Assembly (NCBI GenBank): GCA_018267955.1
Contig: JAFDXL010000006.1
Span: 62,001 to 126,000 of the forward strand
Origin: Bacteroidota bacterium
Lineage (GTDB): Bacteria > Bacteroidota > Bacteroidia > Chitinophagales > Chitinophagaceae
DNA length: 64,000 nt
Direction of reading: 5' to 3'
How positions within the stretch are numbered: the first letter of the stretch is position 1; each line of letters begins with the position of its first letter. Positions 16,633 through 24,742 of the stretch are shown here, piece after piece. Below the pieces are notes generated by a model. The model was not told where the DNA came from and ran no database searches. It saw only the letters and a program-made list of their open reading frames with translations. Position numbers and translations under genes: made by a program.

Positions 16633-18231
16633 TTATAATACTATATTTTGTATCAGTTCGCTTTTTTGCGGGTAATCTGTATTATAATGCAAGCCCCTGC
16701 TTTCTTTCCTGAATTGTGCGCTTTTAACGATCAGGTAACCTATGGTTATCAGGTTACGTAGCTCGCACAATTGAGGCGATAATGTAGAAGTCTTGTAAAG
16801 TTCTTCAGTTTCGTCATGCAGCAGGTCAAGCCGATGCATCGCCCTGTCAAGCCTTATATCATTCCGCACAATGCCTACATAGTCACTCATTGCCTGCTGC
16901 AGTTCTTTCAGGCTCTGCGTTATCAGGATCATCTCTTTCGGGTCTGTAGTTCCTCCGGCATTCCAGTCGGGCACCTGTTCATTAAAGCTCAGGTTTACGA
17001 TCTCTTCAGCAGCATCCTCAGCGCATCTATGGGCAAATACCAGGGCTTCCAGCAACGAATTAGATGCCAGCCTGTTGGCGCCATGCAGTCCTGTGCTCGC
17101 ACACTCGCCACATGCGTATAAATGCTGTATGGAAGTCCTGCCTGCTTCACCGGTTTTTATACCGCCGCAGCAATAATGTGCAGCTGGCGCCACGGGTATC
17201 ATTTGCTGTTCTACATCAATGCCTATACTCTGGCACTTGGCGTATATATTGGGGAAATGCTCTCTGAATTTATCCATAGGCATATGCCTGCAATCCAGGT
17301 ATACATGCTCCGTACCGGTTCGCTTCATTTCGTTATCTATAGCCCGCGCTACAATATCCCTGGGTGCCAGGTCTGCGCGTGCATCATAAGACTTCATAAA
17401 TGCCTCGCCATTCTTATTCCTTAATATGCCTCCATCACCACGTACGGCCTCTGTTATCAGGAAGGAAGGGCTAACCCCTGCTTCATACAAAGCTGTGGGA
17501 TGGAACTGGATAAACTCCATGTTCTCTATCCTGGCCTTTGCCCTGTAGGCCATCGCTATACCATCGCCCGTAGCTATTTTAGGATTAGTGGTAGTGCGAT
17601 ATACCTGCCCAACCCCACCAGATGCCAGCAAGGTGATCTTTGCTAGTATCTTTTCTATTTCGTTGGTTTCTGTATTAAGCGCATATACACCATAACAATT
17701 TATATCAGGGGTAGACTTTGTCACCAACATACCAAGGTGGTGCTGGGTGATAAGATCCACAACAAACCAATGATTATGTATCGTGATATTGCTATACTTC
17801 TTTGCTTCAGCAACCAGTGCTCTTTCTATTTCAAAACCTGTAACATCTTTATGGTGCAGTATCCTGAATTCAGAATGCCCACCTTCCTTGCCACGCATAT
17901 AATCGCCCTCTGCATCTTTATCAAACCTTGCGCCCCATTCTATTATTTCATTTACACGTTCGGGGCCTTCCTTTACTACTATCTCTACTATATGCCTGTT
18001 ACACAATCCATCCCCTGCTATTAGCGTATCGTCTATGTGCTTCTCAAAGCTATCTTTCTCCAGGTCATTCACAACAGCAATACCTCCCTGGGCATATTTA
18101 GTATTTGTTTCGTCGGTGTTTGCTTTTGTGAGAATAGTAATGGTCTTGTCCGGGAAACGCCTTGCTGTCTTTACCGCAAAGGTGAGGCCTGCTATTCCGG
18201 AGCCTATTACCAGGAAGTCTGTTTGTAACAT
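16633..18231 (-). CDS. nadB: L-aspartate oxidase
   Basis: FAD enzyme that oxidises L-aspartate to iminoaspartate, the first step of de novo NAD synthesis. The 532 residues fit the family: dinucleotide-binding GSGIAG at 10-15, NTKYAQGGIAV near 43-53, the substrate-binding SEFRILHHKD region near 120, and TGLHGANRLASNSLLEALVF near 377-396. The C-terminal helical domain holds the RxLxxLRNLI-type segment. nadA and nadC are not in the window. It is downstream of a terminator for the DUF6029 gene, so it is likely transcribed separately, though no TAnnTTTG box is visible close to its ATG. Confidence 0.95.
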   Translation of the reverse strand: MLQTDFLVIGSGIAGLTFAVKTARRFPDKTITILTKANTDETNTKYAQGGIAVVNDLEKDSFEKHIDDTLIAGDGLCNRHIVEIVVKEGPERVNEIIEWGARFDKDAEGDYMRGKEGGHSEFRILHHKDVTGFEIERALVAEAKKYSNITIHNHWFVVDLITQHHLGMLVTKSTPDINCYGVYALNTETNEIEKILAKITLLASGGVGQVYRTTTNPKIATGDGIAMAYRAKARIENMEFIQFHPTALYEAGVSPSFLITEAVRGDGGILRNKNGEAFMKSYDARADLAPRDIVARAIDNEMKRTGTEHVYLDCRHMPMDKFREHFPNIYAKCQSIGIDVEQQMIPVAPAAHYCCGGIKTGEAGRTSIQHLYACGECASTGLHGANRLASNSLLEALVFAHRCAEDAAEEIVNLSFNEQVPDWNAGGTTDPKEMILITQSLKELQQAMSDYVGIVRNDIRLDRAMHRLDLLHDETEELYKTSTLSPQLCELRNLITIGYLIVKSAQFRKESRGLHYNTDYPQKSELIQNIVL

Positions 18232-18246
18232 AAGGATACTATTATA

Positions 18247-18276
18247 GAAAAAGCGGCCCCGTTTGGGAACCGCTTA
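18247..18276 (-). terminator. Terminator of the DUF6029 gene
   Basis: On the minus strand AAGCGG...CCGCTT arms with inner CCC/GGG pairing and small bulges, followed by a U-run. It separates the DUF6029 gene from nadB. Confidence 0.75.
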
Positions 18277-18299
18277 CAAATTTAGTTGTTATACAGCAT

Positions 18300-19883
18300 T
18301 TAGAATTGTGTTGTGATACCAAACTTCACGCCGCTGAAGGCCGGTTCGTAACGACAAACACCACCGGTACAGTTAATACCTTCCACCTGCTTCACATAAG
18401 AAAGGCTAAACCTGTGCGGGCCTTTGGTATAGGCAACAAATATATTGTAGTAGTTAAGGCCTGTAGCAGATGGTGCCAAAGGTCCCGGATTTACATTGTA
18501 CATATCAGATACCGCGATCGACCACTTCGGCGCCACGTCAAATTCCACCAATCCAAATATCCATGAACCATAGTCCTGCGCTGTGTTTTGGTATTCCCAT
18601 TCTGTACGGATAGATTTAGTATCGCTGATACTATAGGTAATCTCGAAGAATGGTATCCATGATATTACGTTCGGCACCAATGGCTTCACCTGGTAGATAG
18701 ATTGGTTATAAACCATGTATTGCACCCCGCCGTTTAATATAAAGTTTTTAAAGCCATGATATTCACCTTCCAGGTATCCTTCACGATACAAGGTTACATT
18801 CTCCAGTGTATTAATATAGGTACCATTTAAAGTAATGTTCAGATTGTCGTTAGGTGCTATCAATACGTCTGCTCCCAGTGCCAGTTCTGAGATATCCTGC
18901 GATGCAGGAGTATAACGTGCCATCAGGCGTTGTGGCCTCAACCGTGCAACAATTGGCTGCCAGTTAGTAAGGCCCCTGTTCAATACTTCATTAGGTGATG
19001 TACGCATTACGAAGTTCTCTGTGCGCTTACCTGTAAAGTTGATGGCAATACCCTTGCGCGCATAGCCCAGCGTGGTATATTGTGCATTACCATCGGTATA
19101 CTGTAGTATATTATCTTTCAAAATAGCCTCAGCTGTCTTATAAGCACCTTCTGCATACCATGTGAAATTGCCCGCAGTTAGTGTGGTATATGCCGAAAAA
19201 GCATAGTTGTTGTATTTAGGTACAAACCGTGTAGCACTATCCTGGCTGTTGATAGCAGACACAATAGTAGTCATATTGTCCTGGTCCAGTGTGCGGTTTA
19301 CAATACCTACACCCGGCGAAATGTGCACATTGCCGATATTGAAATCACCCTCTGCATTAAAACCTTTGATGATAGGCTTATAGGTGCTAAACAAGAATTT
19401 TTGCTGCCCTGTAAATGCTTTGAAGTAGATATTATTAGTTACCTGGTATTTTAGGTGTACGCCTACCAATGCATTATCTATCAGCAGACCACGGTTTTCA
19501 TAAGCTCTGAACAAAAGACCGCTTCCTATCTGGTCGTAAATATAGCCTGCGGTAATCGTCAGGTTTTGATATTGCTTGGATAGGGTCCATGCACCAAGGC
19601 CAAAGCCCGTCAGTGCTTGAGTCGGCACCCAAAGGTTAGAGTTATGAAACGCATCTACGCGTACCAAAGCAGTAAAGCCTTTATAATTATACCTTAGGTT
19701 CAGCCAGGCCTCACCTCCACTCAGGTAGTTATCATACAATGGATTACCTGCTGCCCTGATGGCGGTATCTCTCTGAAAGAAATTCGCATTTGCCATGAAG
19801 TTTCCCGATAAGGTTCCTTGTGCACGCACAGTGGATGATGTTAAAGCACACACTGCCATTAATAAAAGAATGGCCTTTTTCAT
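18300..19883 (-). CDS. DUF6029-family outer-membrane protein
   Basis: Exported beta-rich protein of 527 residues. Signal peptide MKKAILLLMAVCALTSSTVRAQG (cut after RAQ), then many alternating aromatic strands (YKGFTALVRVDAF, NFTWYAEGAYK, FFEITYSI, WSIAVSDMYN) typical of a large outer-membrane barrel, ending in a C-terminal Phe (FGITTQF). It fits the DUF6029 family of Bacteroidota. I use the ATG at 19883; longer in-frame starts precede the signal peptide. It is divergent from a TlpA-like thioredoxin (98-bp gap); this family often neighbours TlpA and Omp28 genes, so a shared periplasmic redox role is plausible but unproven. Confidence 0.82.
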   Translation of the reverse strand: MKKAILLLMAVCALTSSTVRAQGTLSGNFMANANFFQRDTAIRAAGNPLYDNYLSGGEAWLNLRYNYKGFTALVRVDAFHNSNLWVPTQALTGFGLGAWTLSKQYQNLTITAGYIYDQIGSGLLFRAYENRGLLIDNALVGVHLKYQVTNNIYFKAFTGQQKFLFSTYKPIIKGFNAEGDFNIGNVHISPGVGIVNRTLDQDNMTTIVSAINSQDSATRFVPKYNNYAFSAYTTLTAGNFTWYAEGAYKTAEAILKDNILQYTDGNAQYTTLGYARKGIAINFTGKRTENFVMRTSPNEVLNRGLTNWQPIVARLRPQRLMARYTPASQDISELALGADVLIAPNDNLNITLNGTYINTLENVTLYREGYLEGEYHGFKNFILNGGVQYMVYNQSIYQVKPLVPNVISWIPFFEITYSISDTKSIRTEWEYQNTAQDYGSWIFGLVEFDVAPKWSIAVSDMYNVNPGPLAPSATGLNYYNIFVAYTKGPHRFSLSYVKQVEGINCTGGVCRYEPAFSGVKFGITTQF

Positions 19884-19935
19884 TAATCGATTGTTAAATT
19901 TGGAAAATTTGTCGAATTTAGACTCTTTAGGCAAC

Positions 19936-19965
19936 TTTGGCAAGATTTTCGATTATTTATATTTA
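19936..19965 (+). promoter_or_regulatory. Promoter of the TlpA-like gene (TTTG-N18-TATATTTA)
   Basis: A TTTG at 19936-19939 and a near-consensus -7 box (final G replaced by A) at 18-bp spacing, 16 nt before the ATG. Confidence 0.5.
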
Positions 19966-19981
19966 CAAAAACAGATTTGTT

Positions 19982-20476
19982 ATGAAAAAAATGATGGCAA
20001 CAATGTTTGCCCTGGTAGTATCAGGAAGTGCTTTGTTTGCTCAGGAGCTGCCTGACACTCAGATAAAAGACGTAAATACCAGCAAAAAGGTCCCTTTTAA
20101 TAATACTATAGAAAAAGGTAAGGTAACCTTAATTAACTTTTGGGCTACATGGTGCGTACCATGCAAAAAAGAGATTAAAAATGTACGCGACAAATTAGCT
20201 ACCTGGAAAACGGAGGCAGATTTTAATTACATGACAGTATCTATCGACGAATCCCGTGCTGAAGGCCTTGTTCGCAGTTATGCCAAATCTCAGGGCTGGG
20301 ATTTTCCTTACTACATAGATGCCAATAGCGACCTGCAACGTTCATTAAATTTCCAGTCAGTTCCGTTTACTATTATCATCGATAAAAATGGTAAAGTAGC
20401 ATACACCCATGCGGGGTATGAAGTAGGTGGTGAAGAGGAAGTATTTGCTAAGATAAAGGAGCTTAGTAAATCTTAA
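19982..20476 (+). CDS. TlpA-like periplasmic thioredoxin
   Basis: Exported thioredoxin-fold oxidoreductase (164 residues). Signal peptide 1-20 (cut after LFA), then the redox motif WCVPC with Cys 58 and Cys 61 inside INFWATWCVPCKKEI, and the cis-Pro loop SVPFTIIID near 125. TlpA/ResA type: reduces disulfides, for example in cytochrome c maturation or on a client such as the divergently encoded outer-membrane protein. The start is ATG 19982, which begins the signal peptide; an earlier alternative start would add non-signal sequence. Confidence 0.9.
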   Translation: MKKMMATMFALVVSGSALFAQELPDTQIKDVNTSKKVPFNNTIEKGKVTLINFWATWCVPCKKEIKNVRDKLATWKTEADFNYMTVSIDESRAEGLVRSYAKSQGWDFPYYIDANSDLQRSLNFQSVPFTIIIDKNGKVAYTHAGYEVGGEEEVFAKIKELSKS

Positions 20477-20493
20477 TCTCAATAGTTATTTAG

Positions 20494-20525
20494 AAAAAAG
20501 CTGCGAGTTAATTCGTAGCTTTTTT
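20494..20525 (+). terminator. Terminator of the TlpA-like gene
   Basis: AAAAAAGCTGCGA / TCGTAGCTTTTTT stem (one G-T pair), 6-nt loop and a T-run, 17 nt after the stop. Confidence 0.85.
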
Positions 20526-20553
20526 ATTGTTTTTCAGTTTGTAATCTCTTTGT

Positions 20554-20590
20554 AAAAAAAGAAAAGGCACCCATGAGTGCCTTTTCTTTT
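20554..20590. terminator. Bidirectional terminator serving the PQQ-propeller gene
   Basis: Perfect 10-bp stem GAAAAGGCAC / GTGCCTTTTC with a 6-nt loop, preceded by seven A and followed by T-rich sequence. It works for the minus-strand gene ending at 20607 and backs up the plus-strand terminator. Confidence 0.85.
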
Positions 20591-20606
20591 TATTATTTAT
20601 CAGATC

Positions 20607-21761
20607 TTATTGATACATTCCCGAAATAGCAGGATAGTATGTTTTGCCGGAATTATAATCGTATAATATAGGTGAACTTTCGATCACACCGTTTACATTA
20701 TACTTCCATTTGAGATGCCCTGATGTATCTAATTTATAAAGGTTCTTATCAAAACTTGCTGCGTATATATCTCCGTCAACATTCAATACAGACGACCTAA
20801 GCAGCGCATTAGTAGAATATTTCCATTTTACACTGCCATCCACAACATTCAAGGCATAAACCACACCATCATAGCCGCCAATGTATATCACGTTTCTATT
20901 TGCAGAAGGCGATGATATTACCCGATCTGCTGTTTTAAACCTCCAGCGAATAGTCTTAGCAACGCTGTCAACACAGTAAACATAGTTGTCGTTGCAACCA
21001 AATATCACATTACCACCGTAAACGATCGGCGAAGAATTAATGATATTACCGGCAGCGAAATTCCAGGCGGCAGCGCCATTGTTTAGATACAGCGCATATA
21101 AATTACCATCTGATGAACCAACATATAAATATGGATAGCTGATAGCCGGAGAGGAGAATAGCCCTACACCAGGAATTACAGGTACACTACCCGGTGTAGT
21201 CCATACCGGTGCACCGTTACCTGTAGAAATACAGTTAATGGTACCGTCGTTCTGAGCTACAAAAAGTTTATTCTGATACAATGTCAGTGAAGAATTTATG
21301 GTTGTATTGTAGCTGACAGTCCATGCTTTTGCATCATTGTTAGGATCTATAGCCATTACCAGCGATCCACCAGAGGCGTTGTTACTGGCTATATATACCA
21401 ACCTTCCATCTGTAACTGGAGAAGATACAATTCCCTTAAAACTATCGCCCTGGTTGCTATAGAGTTGTTTGCCGGTATTTACATCCAGCTTATACAAACC
21501 GTCAACAGTAGGCGCATAAATGCAGCGTCCTACAACTACAGGAGTTGCCTGCGTAGTACCATGCAGGTTGAATTCCCACTTTTCTGTACCGCTAACCGGA
21601 TCAATAGCGTATAAATATTGATTTTGACTACTTATAAATACGGAAGGGGTGTACACTGTGGGTAATGGCTCATCAGGACTATAGTTCTTTTTTCCGCAAG
21701 AGGAAACAAGCACACAGCCAACAGCAGATACCATCAAAGTTATCATCCAACGTTGCAGCAT
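20607..21761 (-). CDS. PQQ-type beta-propeller lipoprotein
   Basis: 384-residue lipoprotein with lipobox VSSC (Cys 22) followed by a propeller made of repeated PQQ-like blades. Each has the pattern (I/V)Y-x-x-(S/T)-x-D-G-x-(L/V)-Y-A-(L/I)-(N/D)...G-x-x-x-W, such as QYLYAIDPVSGTEKWEF, GNLYALYLNNGAAAWNF, GVVYALNVVDGSVKWKY and KNLYKLDTSGHLKWKY. This resembles BamB-type and other PQQ-binding-like scaffolds that mediate protein contacts rather than PQQ catalysis. Anchored in the envelope. It ends at a bidirectional terminator; a long hairpin separates it from raiA upstream. Confidence 0.85.
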   Translation of the reverse strand: MLQRWMITLMVSAVGCVLVSSCGKKNYSPDEPLPTVYTPSVFISSQNQYLYAIDPVSGTEKWEFNLHGTTQATPVVVGRCIYAPTVDGLYKLDVNTGKQLYSNQGDSFKGIVSSPVTDGRLVYIASNNASGGSLVMAIDPNNDAKAWTVSYNTTINSSLTLYQNKLFVAQNDGTINCISTGNGAPVWTTPGSVPVIPGVGLFSSPAISYPYLYVGSSDGNLYALYLNNGAAAWNFAAGNIINSSPIVYGGNVIFGCNDNYVYCVDSVAKTIRWRFKTADRVISSPSANRNVIYIGGYDGVVYALNVVDGSVKWKYSTNALLRSSVLNVDGDIYAASFDKNLYKLDTSGHLKWKYNVNGVIESSPILYDYNSGKTYYPAISGMYQ

Positions 21762-21831
21762 GATTCTCTAAGTTATTATTAAGTAATGCAAAATAGGCGT
21801 TTTACTCTTTTATTGCAATAGTCATATAAAT

Positions 21832-21864
21832 AAATCCGGCCTTTTTTATAAAAAGACCGGATTT
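21832..21864 (-). terminator. Hairpin after raiA
   Basis: AAATCCGG / CCGGATTT arms extended by C(T)5 / A5G with one mismatch; 23 nt beyond the raiA stop on the minus strand. Confidence 0.6.
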
Positions 21865-21887
21865 AAGATATTATCGTTTGCTATATA

Positions 21888-22187
21888 CTAAGCGACTGCT
21901 TTTTGTTTTTGGCGTTTGATACGATTTACCATAGAATCGAACGCAAGATCAAAGGATTCTTCAAAGGTTTTGGATTGGTGTTTTACAAAGAAAGAGTGTT
22001 TCGGAACATACACCTTTATTTCCGCAACCTTGTCTTTAATATTATGTACTATATTATCTAATACCAGGTATACCTCTACGCCGATGATCTTATCGTGAAA
22101 AGTACTCAGCTTTTCGATCTTCCTGTTCACATGGTCCAGTAACCTGTTATCTGCTTCGAAATGAACTGCTTGAATTTGAACGTTCAT
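21888..22187 (-). CDS. raiA: Ribosome hibernation factor (short HPF/RaiA)
   Basis: 99-residue S30AE/sigma-54 modulation family protein that binds the 30S decoding site and promotes inactive 70S/100S ribosomes during slow growth. The sequence starts MNVQIQAVHFEADNRLLDHV, with the family strand VEVYLVLD and AEIKVYVP, and the C-terminal helix DLAFDSMVNRIKRQKQK. It lacks the long C-terminal dimerisation domain, so it is the short type. It follows xerC by 38 bp in the order rpsU-xerC-raiA, a conserved arrangement in Bacteroidota; the tRNA/tuf genes that often come next are absent here. Confidence 0.92.
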   Translation of the reverse strand: MNVQIQAVHFEADNRLLDHVNRKIEKLSTFHDKIIGVEVYLVLDNIVHNIKDKVAEIKVYVPKHSFFVKHQSKTFEESFDLAFDSMVNRIKRQKQKAVA

Positions 22188-22225
22188 AAGTAATCATTTA
22201 AGTGAAAAAATAAAATATTTCGTCG

Positions 22226-23140
22226 CTATCCTCGCGGATGAGCTGTTTTATGAATTTCCTTTAGCTTATCAATATTATTATGCGTGTACACCTGTGTTGC
22301 CGCTAAGCTGCTATGCCCTAAAAGATCTTTTATTGCCTGGATATTGGCCCCATTATTCAATAAATGCGTAGCAAAACTATGCCGCATCACATGCGGGCTC
22401 TTTTTAGACAGGCTGGTCAATGGCTTCAGATCGCTGCTGCCTTTGCCATTCAGGTAGTCATTTACCACCCGGTACACATAGACACCGTATACAGGTTTGC
22501 CGGTTTCCAGCACCAGTAAATGCTCATTATCAGCACTTTCCAGCTTTCGTTTCTCTTCAATATATATTTTTAGGTCTTCCATCAACCCCGGGTTCAACGG
22601 CACCAGGCGCTCCTTATTGCCCTTACCTAATATCCGTACCTGCGCCAGGCTCCATTCTATGTCTTTCTCCTTCAGGTTCACCAATTCGCTGCGGCGGAGG
22701 CCCAACTGGTATAGCATATCGCAAATAAGCCTGTCTGTAAAACCTTTAAAACCTTCTTCAAACTGTACCTCCTCCAATAGCTCATGGGTTTCGTCTTCCT
22801 TTAAATAAGACGGCAGGCGTTCGGGCAGGCGCATAGCGTGCAGCTGCCTTAATGGATTCTTAGCTAAAACCTGTTTACGAAGTAAGAATTTGAACAAGGA
22901 ATTGAGCGCGGAAAGCTTCCTGTTGATAGAGCTGGCGACCAGGCCATCTTCCTTAAAGGAAGCCAGCCAGCTACGGACATGAAAATGAGATACAGAAGTA
23001 ATATCTTCTATACCAAATTGACCTCTTATATATTGTTGAAATTGCGATAGATCCTTGCTGTAAGAGGATTGCGTATGGTTTGAATAACGCTTTTCAAACT
23101 TCAGGTATTGTAAAAAATCGCTGATTTGATCCTCTATCAT
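22226..23140 (-). CDS. xerC: Tyrosine recombinase XerC/XerD
   Basis: Site-specific recombinase that resolves chromosome dimers at dif. The 304 residues have an N-terminal SAM-like core-binding domain (about 1-90) and a catalytic domain with the full set: R149 in GLRRSEL, K173 in GKGNKER, H250 and R253 in SPHVMRHSFATHLL, H276 in LGHSSLAATQVYTH and nucleophile Y285. XerC and XerD cannot be separated on sequence alone; the rpsU-linked copy is usually called xerC in this phylum. It sits between rpsU and raiA and looks chromosomal rather than mobile. I see no dif-like site in the window. Confidence 0.93.
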   Translation of the reverse strand: MIEDQISDFLQYLKFEKRYSNHTQSSYSKDLSQFQQYIRGQFGIEDITSVSHFHVRSWLASFKEDGLVASSINRKLSALNSLFKFLLRKQVLAKNPLRQLHAMRLPERLPSYLKEDETHELLEEVQFEEGFKGFTDRLICDMLYQLGLRRSELVNLKEKDIEWSLAQVRILGKGNKERLVPLNPGLMEDLKIYIEEKRKLESADNEHLLVLETGKPVYGVYVYRVVNDYLNGKGSSDLKPLTSLSKKSPHVMRHSFATHLLNNGANIQAIKDLLGHSSLAATQVYTHNNIDKLKEIHKTAHPRG

Positions 23141-23142
23141 AT

Positions 23143-23184
23143 AAAAACCCGCTACTGTAAATATACATATTTACAGTAGCGGGT
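23143..23184 (-). terminator. Very strong hairpin between rpsU and xerC
   Basis: Perfect 18-bp inverted repeat with only two bases between arms (ACCCGCTACTGTAAATAT and its complement), followed on the minus strand by a U-run (A at 23143-23147). It should stop most rpsU transcripts before xerC. Confidence 0.88.
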
Positions 23185-23207
23185 ACAATAACTATTTTGT
23201 TAAAATA

Positions 23208-23405
23208 CTAATCTTCTAATTTGCCGGTCAGCATCTGCTGGCGGTAGATAGCCTTTAATACTTCTGTACGACGCCTAACTGATGGCTTCGTATAAGACTG
23301 GCGATCGCGCAGCTGATTCAAAGTACGAGATTTCTCATACTTCTTTTTGTACTTTTTCAGCGCTTTGTCAATGTTTTCGCAGTCTTTTGAATCTATTATC
23401 AACAT
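23208..23405 (-). CDS. rpsU: 30S ribosomal protein S21
   Basis: Basic 65-residue bS21 of the 30S subunit. It starts MLIIDSKDCENIDKALKKYKKKYEKS and continues RDRQSYTKPSVRRRTEVLKAIYRQQ, the typical family pattern. The start is ATG 23405, chosen because upstream residues do not match bS21. A canonical promoter (TTTG-N19-TAACTTTG) lies 34-64 bp upstream. It heads the rpsU-xerC-raiA group but is separated from xerC by a strong terminator, which would keep S21 expression far above the recombinase. In this phylum S21 has been linked to masking of the 16S anti-Shine-Dalgarno. Confidence 0.96.
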   Translation of the reverse strand: MLIIDSKDCENIDKALKKYKKKYEKSRTLNQLRDRQSYTKPSVRRRTEVLKAIYRQQMLTGKLED

Positions 23406-23438
23406 ATTATTATACCCCCTTTTTGGTATTTGGGACTG

Positions 23439-23469
23439 CAAAGTTAGTATTTTTTGTGATTTGAGCAAA
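23439..23469 (-). promoter_or_regulatory. Promoter of rpsU (TTTG-N19-TAACTTTG)
   Basis: Both Bacteroidota promoter elements are perfect. The sequence from the -7 box into the transcript, CTTTGCAGTCCCAAA, is identical to that at the rpsF promoter. Confidence 0.8.
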
Positions 23470-23530
23470 CTTTTTAGGCTAGCTGCATGAAAACAAATAA
23501 TTTTAAGTTCAGTACTACGTTATATAAATA

Positions 23531-24121
23531 GTGATTTTCAGCCGGATATATAAAACCCTTGCAGCAGCGTGCCTGATTGTGCCCATGTTTGTTTCCTGCA
23601 GCAAAACAACGGAAACAAAAACAGACAGCCGCCTGGATAGTAACAGGTACTGCAACGACCCCCAGGCGGTAAATTATAATGTTGGTTTCCCGGGGCTACC
23701 GGATAATACCCTGTGCTTCTTCCCCACCCAGCTTTTTAAGGGTAACTACCTGCTTATAGACTCCGTGTTGGATAAGGACCTGAAATTCAAGTCGGCGGAT
23801 TCTTTTAATATTCAAATGATCGCCCTGAACAATGTGCGGATTGCCTTTGTAGGATTTTGCGGCAAAGGCTCTACAGATACCATATACTTTACTGCAAATA
23901 AATACTATAAAGCCGTTCCCGACTCTACAAACGGGCCATACGATACCAAACTGAATGGCTACCTGGTTTGCGGTGATGGACAATACGGGCCTGATACCCT
24001 TACCGGCTATATGCAGAAATACAGTACAGACTCTAATAAAGTACTGATCCGTTTTAATGTAAATATGGTTGATACAACTTTAAAGACCAATTACCATTAC
24101 GGCACGGCGATAAAACAATAG
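23531..24121 (+). CDS. Hypothetical lipoprotein with GTG start
   Basis: 196-residue lipoprotein. No ATG precedes the signal peptide, so the GTG at 23531 is the likely start (MIFSRIYKTLAAACLIVPMFVSC, lipobox FVSC, Cys 23). The mature N-terminus has the motif CNDPQAVNYNVGFPGLPDNTLCFFP, a Cys-bounded motif seen repeatedly in Bacteroidota surface lipoproteins, followed by a beta-rich domain with two further Cys (GFCGKG, LVCGDG). Function unknown. It ends immediately before ribE; its TAG stop forms part of the ribE promoter box. Confidence 0.7.
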   Translation: MIFSRIYKTLAAACLIVPMFVSCSKTTETKTDSRLDSNRYCNDPQAVNYNVGFPGLPDNTLCFFPTQLFKGNYLLIDSVLDKDLKFKSADSFNIQMIALNNVRIAFVGFCGKGSTDTIYFTANKYYKAVPDSTNGPYDTKLNGYLVCGDGQYGPDTLTGYMQKYSTDSNKVLIRFNVNMVDTTLKTNYHYGTAIKQ

Positions 24122-24126
24122 CTTTG
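24119..24126 (+). promoter_or_regulatory. -7 box of ribE overlapping the upstream stop codon (TAGCTTTG)
   Basis: A perfect TAnnTTTG whose first three bases are the TAG stop of the preceding lipoprotein. Only 4 nt separate it from the ribE ATG. No clear -33 element, so read-through transcription is an alternative. Confidence 0.4.
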
Positions 24127-24130
24127 CACC

Positions 24131-24718
24131 ATGTTTACAGGAATTATTGAAACATTGGGCCTGGTAAAAGAAATCATTCCTTCAGGCAGCAATATAGACA
24201 TCTGGGTACAAAGCAACATTACCAACGAATTAAAAATAGATCAGTCAGTAGCGCATAATGGCGTATGCCTTACGGTAGTAGCCATTGATGGTGATGCATA
24301 TAAGGTTACCGCAGTTGCCGAAACTATTAACAAAACCAACCTGGGTAAGTGGCTGGCCGGCTCTACCGTAAACCTGGAACGTGCCCTTAAGGTAGGAGAC
24401 CGCCTGGATGGGCATTTTGTGCAAGGCCATGTAGATGCCACAGCAATTTGCACAGGTAAAGAAGCCCTGGAAGGCAGCTGGCTTTTTCACTTCAAATACG
24501 ATGAACAGTTTGCCGCATTGATGATAGAAAAAGGCTCTGTATGCATCAACGGGGTAAGCCTTACTGCCTTTAACGTTGGCAGAGATACGTTTTCAGTAAC
24601 CATTATACCATACACCTACGAGCACACTAATTTTTCTGCGCTGCAAAGCGGCGATATTGTGAACATAGAATTTGATGTGCTGGGCAAATACCTGCTCCGC
24701 AGCCAGTCTTTAAAATAA
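24131..24718 (+). CDS. ribE: Riboflavin synthase, alpha subunit
   Basis: Converts two 6,7-dimethyl-8-ribityllumazine into riboflavin and the ribitylamino-uracil. The 195 residues show the internal two-fold repeat of the family: barrel 1 starts MFTGIIETLG with HNGVCLTVVAI, and barrel 2 carries GDRLDGHFVQGHVDATA, then EKGSVCINGVSLTAFNVG. Length is normal. No FMN riboswitch is seen upstream. A glycosyltransferase gene follows after 24 bp and may share the transcript. Confidence 0.95.
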   Translation: MFTGIIETLGLVKEIIPSGSNIDIWVQSNITNELKIDQSVAHNGVCLTVVAIDGDAYKVTAVAETINKTNLGKWLAGSTVNLERALKVGDRLDGHFVQGHVDATAICTGKEALEGSWLFHFKYDEQFAALMIEKGSVCINGVSLTAFNVGRDTFSVTIIPYTYEHTNFSALQSGDIVNIEFDVLGKYLLRSQSLK

Positions 24719-24742
24719 ATTAAGCACACAGAACACATACGG

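Noticed and set aside
22226-23140. Mobile-element integrase
   Set aside because: The recombinase is in the conserved rpsU-xerC-raiA order, has XerC/D length, and no attachment repeats or phage genes are nearby.
24060-24131. FMN riboswitch upstream of ribE
   Set aside because: Only 9 bp separate ribE from the preceding gene and no RFN-like conserved segments are visible.
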